Positions 43,501 through 49,464 of a stretch of DNA of 64,000 nucleotides are shown in pieces. Source of the DNA: Tubiluchus corallicola (taxonomy: Eukaryota > Priapulida > Priapulimorpha > Priapulimorphida > Tubiluchidae); contig JAQGDQ010000357.1 of the NCBI GenBank assembly GCA_030141605.1, forward strand, positions 127,501-191,500, written 5' to 3'. A model generated the notes under the pieces. The model had not been told where the DNA came from and did not search any database. It saw only the letters and a program-made list of their open reading frames with translations. The number at the start of each line of letters is the position of its first letter. Position 1 is the first letter of the stretch. The translations under genes were made by a program, and so were the position numbers.

Positions 43501-45291
43501 GAAAAGGTGAATGTTCTGCTTCGTCTGCACTGCTACCTTCTGTGGAAAAAACATCACGACGAAATTTAAAAAGCTGTGGGGTTTTATGACAGAATGAGTA
43601 GTGACGAGGTGGTTTACGAGAAACAATGTCAGAAATTTTAAGCAGTTTTACTTTTGTACCTTCTGTGTTCTTTGGCACGCTTTGCCAAACATCAGCTTTT
43701 GGTTCCACTTGCACTTCGTTGCCGCTGCTTAAAACTGCTTTCTGCTTCAGAGAGGATTTGAATTGCCTTCTTGGTTTTGGCGAGGCCGTTTCATCGCTAT
43801 CACTACTGCTTGAATCAACAATGTTTCGGATTCTTCTAAATTCGTGTCTAGTCCTTTGCTTTTTGCACCTAGGTTTTTGAGGAAGCGTTTTTTCATTACT
43901 ATCGCTGCTTGTTGTAGGAATTCTGCAGCTGCTTCTCACATTTGAAGTCACTAATTCACAGGCAGAAGTTGGTCGAAGACGTGATTGATGCTTCCTCCAG
44001 CGTGCTCTCGCTTTCAAAGTGGCACAGGTCTTGCAGGCTAAAACAACAACTTTCCATTTATTAACGACAACACATACATGAATTACGACAAAATTAAATA
44101 CTTTATTTTTTGTGCATTGATAATAACCCGAATTAACCAAAAGCAACATGGTGTTAAATTTAGTAATTTACATTGTTACATAAATATTATATGCAAATGT
44201 CATATGCAGAAACCCTGTAAGCTGAACTGGTACACACAGAAAATTGTAAAGTAAACTCATAAAATATGGTGAACGTATTTTTATATACTTTACATTATCT
44301 ACCTTACCTTACATTAAGCAGCTTTGCAGTTAGTACCAATTGCAGCGATGCAGTAATTTGGAAAATTCCAGTGCTTGAAAGGAAGTATTAAATTATATCA
44401 GTGCTGTTGATTAAAGTAAACTCTGATATGTAGAGAATCTTAATTCAGAACCAAAAACAACAACAATATAATACGAAAAAAACAAAAATATAATATAATA
44501 TAATGTAATGTAATGTAATGCAATGCAATGCAATGCAACGCAACACAACACAATACAACATAATTTTTTAACTTAACTTGACAGCGTTCGTACAATAGTT
44601 GTGTTCATCTTCACACTACAGGCAAGAATTAAATGCTGTTAGAATGGATTTTTAAAAAAACTTTACGAAAAAAGTATATGGAACACTAAGTTAAAAGTAC
44701 AAATATACGGAAAACTGAAAGTGGAACTCGTGCTCCATTGGCATTATATAATTCCGTTTTTTTGTATTTCATTTAGAATGTTTCATTCCGACATCAGTTC
44801 CACTTTCACTTCTTTGTATATTTATATTTTTAACTCACTGTTCCATATATTTTTTGCAATTCTTAAATCCGTTTTAGAGCATTTAATTCTTGACTGGAGT
44901 GTGAAGATGAACACAGCTGTGTTGTCAGAAAGCTCTCAAAATAAGAAGAAATATGTTTTTTTGTATTATATCATTGTTGTTTTTTATTTCCAAATTAAGA
45001 TTCTCTACAGATCAGAACTTGCTTTAATTAACAGCACTGACATAATTTAATACTTCCTTTCAAGCATTGGAAATTACTAACAAATTACTGCACTGCTCCA
45101 ACTGGAGCTAAATGATATTCTCAGTTTAAAATGTAAGTTACGAAAAGTACCAAAGCTGGACAACTCTTAATTTTTAAGTCAGTAGAATGAATAGTAGAAT
45201 AATATTAAAACTGTGACTTACAACTATAGGAAGACGGAATTTCATGAAGTTGAACAACAGCTTTTCTATGTTGCAGCTCAGAACACAACAT
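13360..45291 (-). CDS. SETX: Senataxin/Sen1-like RNA:DNA helicase, 18 coding exons, 2188 residues
   Basis: All GT-AG junctions and phases join into 6567 nt with no internal stop. Residues 25-1455 are disordered, rich in Ser, Asp, Glu and Lys, with internal repeats. From about 1456 the sequence follows the senataxin helicase: 1B-like barrel region (1500-1630), Walker A GPPGTGKT (1710-1717), stalk coiled coil (about 1790-1860), motif II DEATQ (1911-1915), LVGDPEQLPATV (1934-1945), QYRM (1987-1990), VDGFQGQEKD (2085-2094) and LNVALTRAK (2119-2127). The family unwinds RNA:DNA hybrids 5' to 3', clears R-loops and helps end transcription in the nucleus. Human senataxin has about 2677 residues and an N-terminal helical domain that I do not find here. 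The start ATG at 45291 has a strong context (CCACCATG). UPF1 and IGHMBP2 are related, but the segment before Walker A (LDALLVLNKSPLCRDILKP) matches senataxin better. Confidence 0.9.
13848..14254. mobile_element. hAT-like non-autonomous element
   Basis: The left end CAGGGCTCCCACAG and right end CTGTGGGAACCATG are imperfect inverted copies. The interior is full of TTTCCAGG/CCTGACTTTTCC motifs known from widespread invertebrate hAT-type MITEs. No exact 8-bp target duplication, though AAATAA abuts both ends. It lies in intron 17 or just past it, and has no coding capacity. Confidence 0.55.
14255..15978. other. Intron 17 of the SETX-like gene, remainder
   Basis: AT-rich sequence without recognised features; short ORFs look random. 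Confidence 0.5.
15979..16168 (-). CDS. SETX: SETX-like exon 17 (motifs V and VI)
   Basis: Residues 2078-2140: STVDGFQGQEKDIIILSCVR (motif V) and RRLNVALTRAKHSLIVLGH (motif VI, arginine finger). Acceptor TTATTCAG, donor GTAAGC. Confidence 0.93.
16934..17477. mobile_element. MITE with TTAA target sites
   Basis: The left end AGGAAAACCGGATGATTGT and its inverted right-hand counterpart (one mismatch) are each bordered by TTAA (16930-16933 and 17478-17481). This fits a 544-bp non-autonomous piggyBac- or Kolobok-type element. No transposase is inside. It lies in intron 16 of the SETX-like gene. Confidence 0.72.
17639..17758 (-). CDS. SETX: SETX-like exon 16
   Basis: Residues 2038-2076: EAIVTALLCKNL and TIGIIVPYAAQ (family: I-G-V-I-T-P-Y). 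Here Val replaces the usual Thr/Ser before P-Y. Acceptor AAATAG, donor GTATGT. Both phases fit. Confidence 0.85.
18118..18141. repeat. (TTGAA)n short tandem repeat
   Basis: Four units. It is the same pentamer as the LINE tail at 21841, so it may mark a severely truncated LINE insertion. Confidence 0.5.
18463..18669 (-). CDS. SETX: SETX-like exon 15 (motif IV)
   Basis: Residues 1969-2036. FLLDTQYRMDPQIAEFPS is the QYRM motif, then the Y-E-G-K-L segment. The donor GTGGGT at 18462 is weak but is the only one that keeps the frame with exon 16. Confidence 0.88.
18741..18960 (-). mobile_element. LINE 3'-end fragment with (TATTC)n tail
   Basis: Read on the minus strand the piece ends ...AAAAAATAAATTTC followed by TATTCCATTCTATTCTATTC, the usual 3' end of CR1-like LINEs. 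No coding is left. An (AAT)n run lies near 18943-18965. Confidence 0.45.
20819..20985 (-). CDS. SETX: SETX-like exon 14 (motif III)
   Basis: Residues 1913-1967. It begins ATQ, completing DEATQ, then LVGDPEQLPATVLS (motif III) and FRQSLFERF. Acceptor TTTTAG, donor GTAGCA. It is separated from exon 13 by a 6.9-kb intron full of transposons. Confidence 0.9.
21090..21840 (-). pseudogene. Decayed IS630/Tc1-type (DDE_3) transposase
   Basis: On the minus strand, VLVNAALTHCNLEEVL, then ILRLSLYLLMLNAVEGVWSK resembles the end of a DDE transposase: the D-N-A-x-x-H strand followed by L-x-P-Y-S-P-x-L-N-P-I-E-x-x-W-S. Stops occur upstream (near 21450) and the catalytic acid in the first strand appears changed to V-N-A. 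The piece ends where the LINE 3' tail begins, so the LINE may have landed in or beside it. Confidence 0.6.
21841..25500 (-). mobile_element. Full-length or near full-length CR1/L2-type LINE
   Basis: A 1119-codon ORF is followed by about 245 bp of 3' UTR and ends in AATAAATAAATTCAATTCAATT at 21841-21862, a short-tandem-repeat tail rather than poly(A), as in CR1/L2-like LINEs. The 5' border is uncertain. It lies in intron 13 of the SETX-like gene, in the same orientation as the gene. Confidence 0.8.
22088..25447 (-). CDS. LINE ORF2: PHD finger + endonuclease + reverse transcriptase, 1119 residues
   Basis: An open frame of 3360 nt with no stop. Residues 43-89 form a C4HC3 PHD-type zinc finger (CGLC, CSYC, H68, C71, CLVC). 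Residues about 165-390 are an apurinic-type endonuclease (LGISETRLS, YRHPGG, IMGDLNIDLL, ISDHLPIFATV). Residues about 620-900 are the reverse transcriptase (SNYRPISLLSVFSKILEK, FIDLSKAFDTVNH, GVPQGSTLGPLLFLLYIND, FADDS at about 844). The C-terminus has LKYLGIFLDEHLDW-like and LIYGVMSWGG motifs. The catalytic Asp pair is in FADD. An intact frame suggests recent insertion. The start is the first Met; ORF1 is not adjacent. Confidence 0.92.
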   Translation of the reverse strand: MHIFKNNKSNFSLSSSYFSLNLVFEILQSLFVEDVTNTDESNCCGLCYKLITNYGIIIQCSYCNSYYHRRCVSIPTYMSNNDPFMCLVCYDNVFPFSKLDDSDLRKLLYHTKFEDFSDLPDILNSQCFTLNNYDQHDPDTIIPSITSQYFSPDEFHLCIDSNSSDLTMMHMNVVSLNEEKIELIHELLSPLRNPIKILGISETRLSNVSVSNYDLPGYFELLRHDSSLKTHIGGVGLYIHSSLTYFDRSDLKLNVNNCENLWIELDAKQHAGVVVGLIYRHPGGTLDSLKHFKSELESTIKIVNAEHKKLYIMGDLNIDLLKCDSHNFTAQYIDMLFSQFCYPLITRPTRVKSKTLIDHIYSNCINTEINSGICLYNISDHLPIFATVKNISVTRDKNYKTHKRNFKNFNKQKFIDDLETSFLNFEQYLTCNSPTEYYNYFLNTLISTIDKHAPLRMLSKKECKLLEKPWITRGILVSVRKKQKMYVTLFKSNDVNKQNKYKTYANILNKLKNKSKELYYIKKFQSANKDIKSMWKIVNELVKLKSQKNCPTKLVINNEQITQPQLMADKFNKFFVEVGSTLAQNIPNVNKHHLSYLTGNLANEFRFEPTNEVEVLSLLTGLKGNKAPGADGVSNFFVKIASSVISKPLTFIINQSFNTGIFPEQLKLTKVIPVYKSNSKTKLSNYRPISLLSVFSKILEKIAFNQLSSFLLQNKVLYDYQFGFRKSHSTALALIEITNKIAEALDNDQYVCGLFIDLSKAFDTVNHCILLDKLHYYGIRHSAQSWFKSYLCDRLQYAELNGCKSNTLPIKHGVPQGSTLGPLLFLLYINDMPLSCSNLIFRLFADDSNIFLSDSNIDNLESVMNTQLNKVTEWLNVNKLSLNINKSNFMLLKKKRRTPSRNITIVLSNVIVEKKSHVKYLGIFLDEHLDWKYQINIIKHKLSKTLGIIYKLRKFVNRETLMKIYYSLVYPYLIYGVMSWGGVYKSNLEALQITQNKILKLIYHVRYDHPTNIIYLSVKTLKVKEIYDMYCLHFMYHYHNSLLPPAFQSYFSPVSNQHDHYTRYSVENYVLPLPKTNIMKQSSKYNAIKIWSSIPREMKTLNLYQFKKASKNYLLQRYN
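25501..26942. other. Intron 13, LINE-to-ORF1 stretch
   Basis: Very AT-rich, no ORF. It includes an inverted repeat around TATATATAGTG at 25846-25886 and the 83-bp tandem duplication listed separately. It could be 5' UTR of the LINE or old intron. Confidence 0.4.
26052..26208. repeat. 83-bp imperfect tandem duplication
   Basis: Two copies start at 26052 (GGTGAAGTCTAC) and 26135 (GGCGAAGCCTAC). Each contains AAAAATTTCACGAA and GCAGTAGGT. Confidence 0.85.
26943..27449 (-). CDS. Solitary LINE ORF1-like protein, 168 residues
   Basis: The minus-strand ORF has PRPRAVICKFTTNRVKREVM (RRM-type RNA-binding strand), FVVREDLTARNLNIVKKC, then STWTIDGKIFVKDRHG, the order seen in LINE ORF1 nucleic-acid chaperones (RRM followed by a C-terminal domain). 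The frame is intact but short; a full ORF1p is usually longer, so the N-terminus is probably lost. It lies 1.5 kb upstream of the LINE ORF2 on the same strand. Whether they belong to one element is open. Confidence 0.6.
   Translation of the reverse strand: MLGSAPVMDSLAGAVASANRVNTDNPRPRAVICKFTTNRVKREVMTASRLLVKNNRQNKMPAPPFVVREDLTARNLNIVKKCISLAQSKKITSTWTIDGKIFVKDRHGARHQIKDVSDLCNYGDTRHMDRAENNVVGREDVQGMPRKVTSLPNSTTRRQTRLSSKMTV
27876..28043 (-). CDS. SETX: SETX-like exon 13 (up to Walker B)
   Basis: Residues 1857-1912. KAEVICCTLNKCGN, then FTCIIIDE, whose D and E are the Walker B residues (Mg and catalytic water). Acceptor CCTTAG, donor GTTAGT, phase 0 at both ends. Confidence 0.9.
28304..28551. 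repeat. (AAACT)n pentanucleotide array
   Basis: About 48 units, nearly perfect, with one break at 28501-28511. It lies in intron 12, 260 bp upstream of exon 13. Confidence 0.97.
28560..30511. other. Intron 12 of the SETX-like gene, remainder
   Basis: AT-rich with no gene seen. GAACGTTTCGACATATATCAG near 30029 resembles the GTTTCGACA motif of the hairpin MITEs but no inverted partner is evident. Confidence 0.4.
30512..30672 (-). CDS. SETX: SETX-like exon 12 (stalk coiled coil)
   Basis: Residues 1804-1856: a heptad-like Lys/Ile/Leu helix (SIDKDIEAIKNQIKILRKKN) equal to the Sen1/UPF1 stalk. Acceptor TTTCAG, donor GTAGGA. Confidence 0.82.
30775..31070. repeat. Dispersed repeat, copy 1
   Basis: It shares TCTTGAA-TTTTATATCACT, GTAAAAAACTTG, GTT(C/T)GAAAAAATAATCAG and TTTTTGGTGA-CA-G-TGCACA in order with 48000-48240. 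Neither copy has an ORF. Origin unknown. Confidence 0.6.
31643..31859 (-). CDS. SETX: SETX-like exon 11 (motif Ia)
   Basis: Residues 1731-1802. PKILLCAPSNAAINEL is motif Ia; then LTLVRVAKNE and a Lys-rich helix that starts the stalk. Acceptor TTTGTAG, donor GTAAGA at 31642. An open frame runs on past the donor but is intronic. Confidence 0.88.
31945..32840 (-). pseudogene. 5'-truncated LINE reverse-transcriptase fragment
   Basis: The minus strand reads VTPVHKKDSS and NPVNYRPIS (with a stop after it), then an open piece at 32740-32159 with HQFGFRRKHSTTDAI, AFLDLSKAFDSLD, QQGIPQGILLGPLLFCLYIN and QYADDTTIYLG. The frame shifts near 32190 and continues as FLGICVDNKLSWDNHF. It keeps YADD but is cut at both ends and frameshifted. 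It differs in sequence from the 22-25 kb LINE (YADD, not FADD). It lies in intron 10 of the SETX-like gene. Confidence 0.85.
32964..33125 (-). CDS. SETX: SETX-like exon 10 (Q motif and Walker A)
   Basis: Residues 1677-1730. KFNQSQ is the adenine-contacting Q motif; VQGPPGTGKTRAIIGL is Walker A, whose Lys binds the ATP phosphates. Acceptor TTTTAG, donor GTAAGA. Confidence 0.93.
33126..34386. other. Intron 9 of the SETX-like gene
   Basis: AT-rich; short ORFs only. No feature recognised. Confidence 0.5.
34387..34527 (-). CDS. SETX: SETX-like exon 9
   Basis: Residues 1630-1676. SVRQLDALLVLNKSPLC aligns with the senataxin segment in which L-R-Q-x-x-A-L leads to K-S-P-L, just ahead of the Q motif. 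Acceptor TTTAG, donor GTAAGT. Confidence 0.85.
34528..35686. other. Intron 8 of the SETX-like gene
   Basis: AT-rich; apart from the telomere-like tract listed below I see nothing coding. Confidence 0.5.
35228..35292. repeat. Interstitial telomere-like tract
   Basis: About ten degenerate TTAGGG/CTAGGG/TTGGG units on the plus strand, inside intron 8. Confidence 0.8.
35687..35796 (-). CDS. SETX: SETX-like exon 8
   Basis: Residues 1594-1629, including YEISLKLRPDLQ and LHDGSLICLT. Acceptor TTCTAG, donor GTAAGA. Confidence 0.78.
36456..36626 (-). CDS. SETX: SETX-like exon 7
   Basis: Residues 1537-1592: LTRDLVIAGLYVRMHGKN and FGYITRSNIS, typical of the barrel inserted before the helicase core. 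Acceptor TATGCAG, donor GTAAGT. Confidence 0.82.
37773..37875 (-). CDS. SETX: SETX-like exon 6
   Basis: Residues 1502-1535, including KTAAVLLNCRDTT and EGDVVLQ, a strand of the barrel domain. Acceptor GCTATAG, donor GTAAGT; ends in phase 1. Confidence 0.78.
38361..38706. mobile_element. Hairpin MITE, second family member
   Basis: The inverted ends (GCAGCCAGCGCCCACTTAAG at left; the inverse of CTTAAGTGGGTACTGGCTG at right) and the inner TTTCGACATG match the 6314-6520 element. The stem is about 100 bp, with a longer, unrelated middle of about 150 bp. TTAA lies at the left edge only. It is in intron 5. Confidence 0.7.
38932..39068 (-). CDS. SETX: SETX-like exon 5
   Basis: Residues 1457-1501. 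It contains DDYISVFLPHLLHETWAS, matching the senataxin segment with Phe/Pro-Leu followed by a conserved E-x-W. Acceptor TTTCAG, donor GTAAGT. Confidence 0.82.
39301..39969 (-). CDS. SETX: SETX-like exon 4
   Basis: The acceptor TTTGTTTAG lies at 39970 and the donor GTATGC at 39300. It codes residues 1234-1455: polar linker sequence, then HDPRLCLPRQ, a basic KKLC patch and HFLQPILHWNNLWLDQQL, which leads into the helicase fold. Confidence 0.8.
40109..40247 (-). CDS. SETX: SETX-like exon 3
   Basis: The acceptor TTTCAG lies at 40248. It codes 46 basic residues, including RSRSRF from an AGATCT repeat. The donor is uncertain: GTTGCA at 40108 or GTAACA at 40123 both keep the phase and differ by five residues. 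Confidence 0.6.
40550..44037 (-). CDS. SETX: SETX-like exon 2, giant 3488-nt exon
   Basis: The acceptor TTTTAG lies at 44038 and the donor GTAAGT at 40549. It encodes residues 25-1186: a CKTC motif and Arg-rich patch first, then Ser/Asp-rich acidic stretches (DSSSSDSDE, ESDSSSDSS), three FAxKST(G)K repeats, a duplicated block of about 90 residues and a basic Lys/Arg-rich end. There is no folded domain I recognise. In vertebrates the senataxin linker is also largely one huge exon, which supports orthology. Confidence 0.85.
44350..45091. repeat. Large imperfect inverted repeat (foldback)
   Basis: The left arm 44350-44728 pairs along its length with the right arm 45091-44796, with a 67-base loop. 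Shared blocks include CTTGAAAGGAAGTATTAAATTA, TGTGTTCATCTTCACACT, AAGAATTAAATGCT and TGAAAGTGGAACT. The 83-base excess of the left arm is explained by the pentamer tract at 44487-44563. No transposase is present. It could be a MITE or an inverted duplication. Confidence 0.88.
44487..44563. repeat. Graded pentanucleotide tract
   Basis: The unit changes stepwise from ATAAT through GTAAT, GCAAT and GCAAC to ACAAC along one 77-base run. Confidence 0.9.
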
Positions 45292-45300
45292 GGTGGAACA
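45222..45300 (-). CDS. SETX: SETX-like exon 1 (start codon)
   Basis: The acceptor GTGTCTAG lies at 45301, so the exon begins with 9 bases of 5' UTR. The ATG at 45291-45289 sits in a strong Kozak context. It codes 23 residues (MLCSELQHRKAVV...) plus one base. The donor GTAAGT is at 45221. Its phase fits exon 2. Confidence 0.65.
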
Positions 45301-48300
45301 CTAGACACCTAAAACAAAAAAAAACTGACTTTATTTTCCATAGCCTCCTGGACTTTATCTCGGACCGACTCTTTTGTGTACTAAATTAAAGTTACTTAAA
45401 TTAAAATGATATTCAAACTGCTCAGCGCTGGATACACGTGAAATGTATCAAAATAGAGACGGATTTTTTAGACTTTTATTGGTATCTTTGTTTTTGGTAT
45501 TTAAATTTTAGAACCTAGAACTCATTAAATTATTCATATGAAAAGGCATCAACTATTACATGACGTGCACATATCCTACTGTATGTCTGTCACCGTTTGC
45601 TATTAAGAATATATTTTAGAAAACTGTTGAAAGTGGAATGTTTTCACACATAACACGTCAATATAATCATCAAAATTCTATGGAACTAAAAGATGAAACT
45701 CCACAATCCAAATACCCCACAAGAAAAGATTTCTTATCAAACACAAGGTTTTCAACTACTGTCTAATAGTTATGATCAGGTATAGAAGAATTTTAGATTT
45801 CAGATAATTTAAGAATGTGCTAAAACAAAAGCATTATGACAGAAAGACAAGTAACTATAGAAACAGTCAACAGAAACATTAACTATAAAAAAAACAAAAA
45901 AAAATGAATAAATGAACAAGAACCTATAAATAAATAAAATAATATTATCTTTCATCTTTCGTTTTTTTATAGTTACTCGTTCAATGTGATCGTTTCTATA
46001 GAAACTGGTAATTCTGGACATCACAATGCTTTTGGCTTTAACTCTGACATGTCTTTAAAATGTTAGAATGATAACATTCTTTTATACCTGGTGACAGCTA
46101 TTAAAATACCTAAAAACATAAAGATTCATAAAAAAATTAAAAAAATATTGTAGGTCTTTGATTTAACATTTTTGTCTTTTGATGACTTTAGATCACGACA
46201 GAGGTAAAAAAAATCACCGAAACTCATATCAAAAATGTATATAAAAACAAAATTTAAGTGGTACATGTAACACACATTTTGTTGACTAAGGGCCCGTTTG
46301 CACATCGGGCACCCCAATGATTCGTCATGAGTGAGAGACTGAGAAACCATGGTGTAAATACTGTAAAATAATGTTTGCTTCTTGACCACCATGCAGCATC
46401 TATTTCTTGTTGACAAACTATTATGTAGTTTAGTAACTATGTTAGTACACTTCTGTTAAATTTTTGTAATTATATTTGGAATTTTTTCCCTAACTATACC
46501 ATGCTATAGTATACTAATGTAGTTCTGTTACAATTGTTGTGACTATATTTCATTTACTAGTTATAGGGCATAATCGTTATAAAGATAATAATGCAAATTG
46601 TAATGTAAAAATTCATGCTGAAGTGATAATAAATTACAATAAAAAACAATAGGCCGAGCGACTAATAGAAACTGAGTCAGTCAATATTAGTAGCCAAAAA
46701 AGCGAACAAATTAACACAATGGCATAAACACCATCCATGAAGTACCGGCAGAAGACGGGCATTAAACAAGTCAAAGTTAAAATTTTTTGTAAACTACTGA
46801 ATAATGTTGACAATGTAGGTAACAACTACACAGATCGTGATGGATGATGCACAACCAAGTGATAACCTGAAAGCAAAAACACAGAAAATAAAATTTAAAA
46901 AATCGGCCAGAAAGTGTACTCCTAAAGAGGATGGGAGTGTAAATGTATACTCCTAAAGAGAAGCAAGTACAACTCAGCAAGAACAGCACTCTATGTGGGA
47001 TGGCATTCTCAAAATAAATACCACAATGTCGTGAAAATCTAGAAAACAGCTAGAGTCTGAAGTACCTACTCTATGACGAATAATGCAAATAAGGGCAAAT
47101 AAGATCTGGTCTTACAAAGCTAACGGTAAGCTATTTACTATTTAGCCTGCTATACAATATCATAAATCAAAAAGTTGGCACGACGCCAGTTACACTACTA
47201 CCACTCGTAGCCACGTATATATTAAAAGACACTCAAATGAATTCATACCACCCGCAACAAGAATAAACGCCAAGCTGCCAATATTCTTTTTACGCTGGGA
47301 GCAGCGAGAATGTCAAGCTCCCACCTAACACTAGGGCAATAACCTCAAAAGAAGAAACTTTTATGACTACATGACATCCCCAGTGAATAGGAACTTAACC
47401 GAGAGTGTCGCCTCAAGTGTCGCAGGCCTCTAACCACATACAAAGTTTTAACCTGTACCTAAATATACAGTTTACACTATCAGTTTTTAAACTGAGAAAC
47501 TAAAACTGAAAAAAAACTGTCAGTCGACATTCTTAGACGACATTAAACTTCACTCCGTCAAAGTCTGGTAACAACTGCACAGCAAGGTGTGTCAGTCAAA
47601 GTTTGGATGAAAAAATGACTACAACGATAATATATATATATACATGTATGTAAACGAATCCAACACATTTATTTAACACAAGAAATGTGACGCTAATCAA
47701 ACAGTCCATCATGACTACTATACGAGCAGTTAAACATATGAAATATGAAGAATAAACCATTTTATGCAGCATTGTAAAGAACATAAACATGCACATTTTA
47801 TACTAATTATCAAATATGTACCTACTTTACTACTACACAAAAGGAGACAGCAACTGTAAAGAACCAATTAAGAAAATTTTAAAAATAATAAAATTAATAG
47901 TTAAGAGACAAAACAAGAAATAAAACATGGTCAACCATAATTTTTTGTGAGTTACTTTAAAGCACAAGAAAATACCATTCAAATTAAGGTTAAAAAATCT
48001 TCTTGAATTTTTATATCACTCACATGTCATCTTATTAGGAGCAACACTGTAAAAAACTTGTAAATTTAAACTGCTGCGATCGATACGAGATTACATAAGA
48101 TTGCGAAGTTTGAAAAAATAATCAGAATTTCTGTAGCACAAACTAAGGAAAAATTTAAATTACACTATACTGTCAGTAAAAGAGCGCGATGAAATATTTT
48201 TGGTGAGCCAGTGATGCACAAGCTAATATTTGTGTATTTCAAGTCTGTTTTTTACCAACTTACCTACCTAACTACTATAAATATAGATGTTTCAAATTTT

Positions 48301-48799
48301 TATTACTGTAACTTTCTGATCAACTTTGTTTATTTGATTGCTTGGCCTTGACTTTTGTTCCGATTTTAGATGAGAGAAGCATGAAGTAGCAAAGAATGTA
48401 CCAAAAAGGTGATGAAACCCATATTTGTGTTCGAAAATATCCAAAACTATCCTGACGTTAACCTTTGCAAATTCGAACCATCCAATTTACGTACGACAGG
48501 CTTACTGTAGAGTAACTGGCGCTATTGTTCAGCGTGCTATGTGTCAGACAGATTACTAGTTTAGGTAATACAGTTAATAAATACAGCACCGAAATAGAAA
48601 AAACACAAACTTTTAAATTGTTAACGAATTTTGCAAATTGTTATATTTGCATGTATGGTGAAGTGTATCCGCAATTTCGGAAACTAAACTAGCAGTAAAC
48701 TGCAAAAGTCATTTAAAACTTTAAATCTACATAAAAACATAGAATAGTAATTAAAAAGATCAGTTCAAATAAAAATTAACACCATTACGTACAAAAAAA
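45301..48799. other. Upstream region / 5' UTR intron of the SETX-like gene
   Basis: AT-rich. ORFs are short and unlike the senataxin N-terminal helical domain. It contains the second dispersed repeat copy (48000-48240). If transcription begins near 53.8 kb this is intronic. Confidence 0.4.
48000..48240. repeat. Dispersed repeat, copy 2
   Basis: Partner of 30775-31070, same orientation; see that entry for shared blocks. Confidence 0.6.
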
Positions 48800-48805
48800 C
48801 AAAAC

Positions 48806-49149
48806 AATGATTTCTCTTATATGCTTTAGCACAATATATATTTTTTGGTTAATGATGTGAGCACTATAAAAATGATGTAATCAAGGCCAATGCGCATAAC
48901 TATCGATAGTAGTTATCATAGTACTTACAGAGACCTTGTTTTCAGTGAGTTTAGAGCACTGATACAAGTAAGTCTCATATCAAAAAAGAAAACAATGATT
49001 TATCTAATATGTTTTAGCCCAATATATCATTTTAGTTAATGATGTGAGCACTGTAAAATGTAACCAAGGCCATTGCGCATAACTATCGATAACTTAGCAC
49101 TTACAGACACTCCTTGTTATCGGCGAGTTTAGCGCACTGATACAGGCAA
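48806..49149. repeat. About 183-bp tandem duplication
   Basis: Two copies, starting AAAACAATGATTT at 48806 and 48989. Both contain GCGCATAACTATCGATA and end GCACTGATACA. On the minus strand each copy has a donor-like CT|GTAAGT. Confidence 0.88.
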
Positions 49150-49464
49150 ACCCCCTTATTTTAAATCTTCATATAGCACAGCGTAAACGGGGATTCCCGT
49201 TTTAAGACACTTAAGTAATGGAGACATCGAGAAACGTAGCCGCTCATGTGCTTCACAAACGCCAAGGTAAACGTGTCGGCATGTTATATTAAAACATGGC
49301 AAACAGGCAAACCCCCTTATTTTAAATCTTCATATAGCACAGCGTAAACGGGGATTCCCGTTTTAAGACACTTAAGTAATGGAGACATCGAGAAACGTAG
49401 CCGCTCATGTGCCTCACAAACGCCAGGGTAAACGTGTGGGCATGTTATATTAAAACATGGCAAA
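49143..49464. repeat. 161-bp tandem duplication
   Basis: Two almost identical copies, starting CAGGCAAACCCCCTTATTTT at 49143 and 49304, with only a handful of substitutions. This points to a recent event. Confidence 0.95.

Larger units (their letters stand above)
44038..45221. other. Intron 1 of the SETX-like gene
   Basis: Most of this intron is the foldback structure listed next. Confidence 0.6.

Noticed and set aside
40635-43880. Plus-strand ORFs of 65-134 codons
   Set aside because: Antisense to the giant helicase exon; no family likeness.
46126-47796. ORFs of 63-96 codons upstream of the helicase start
   Set aside because: Composition is intron-like and none resembles the senataxin N-terminal domain.
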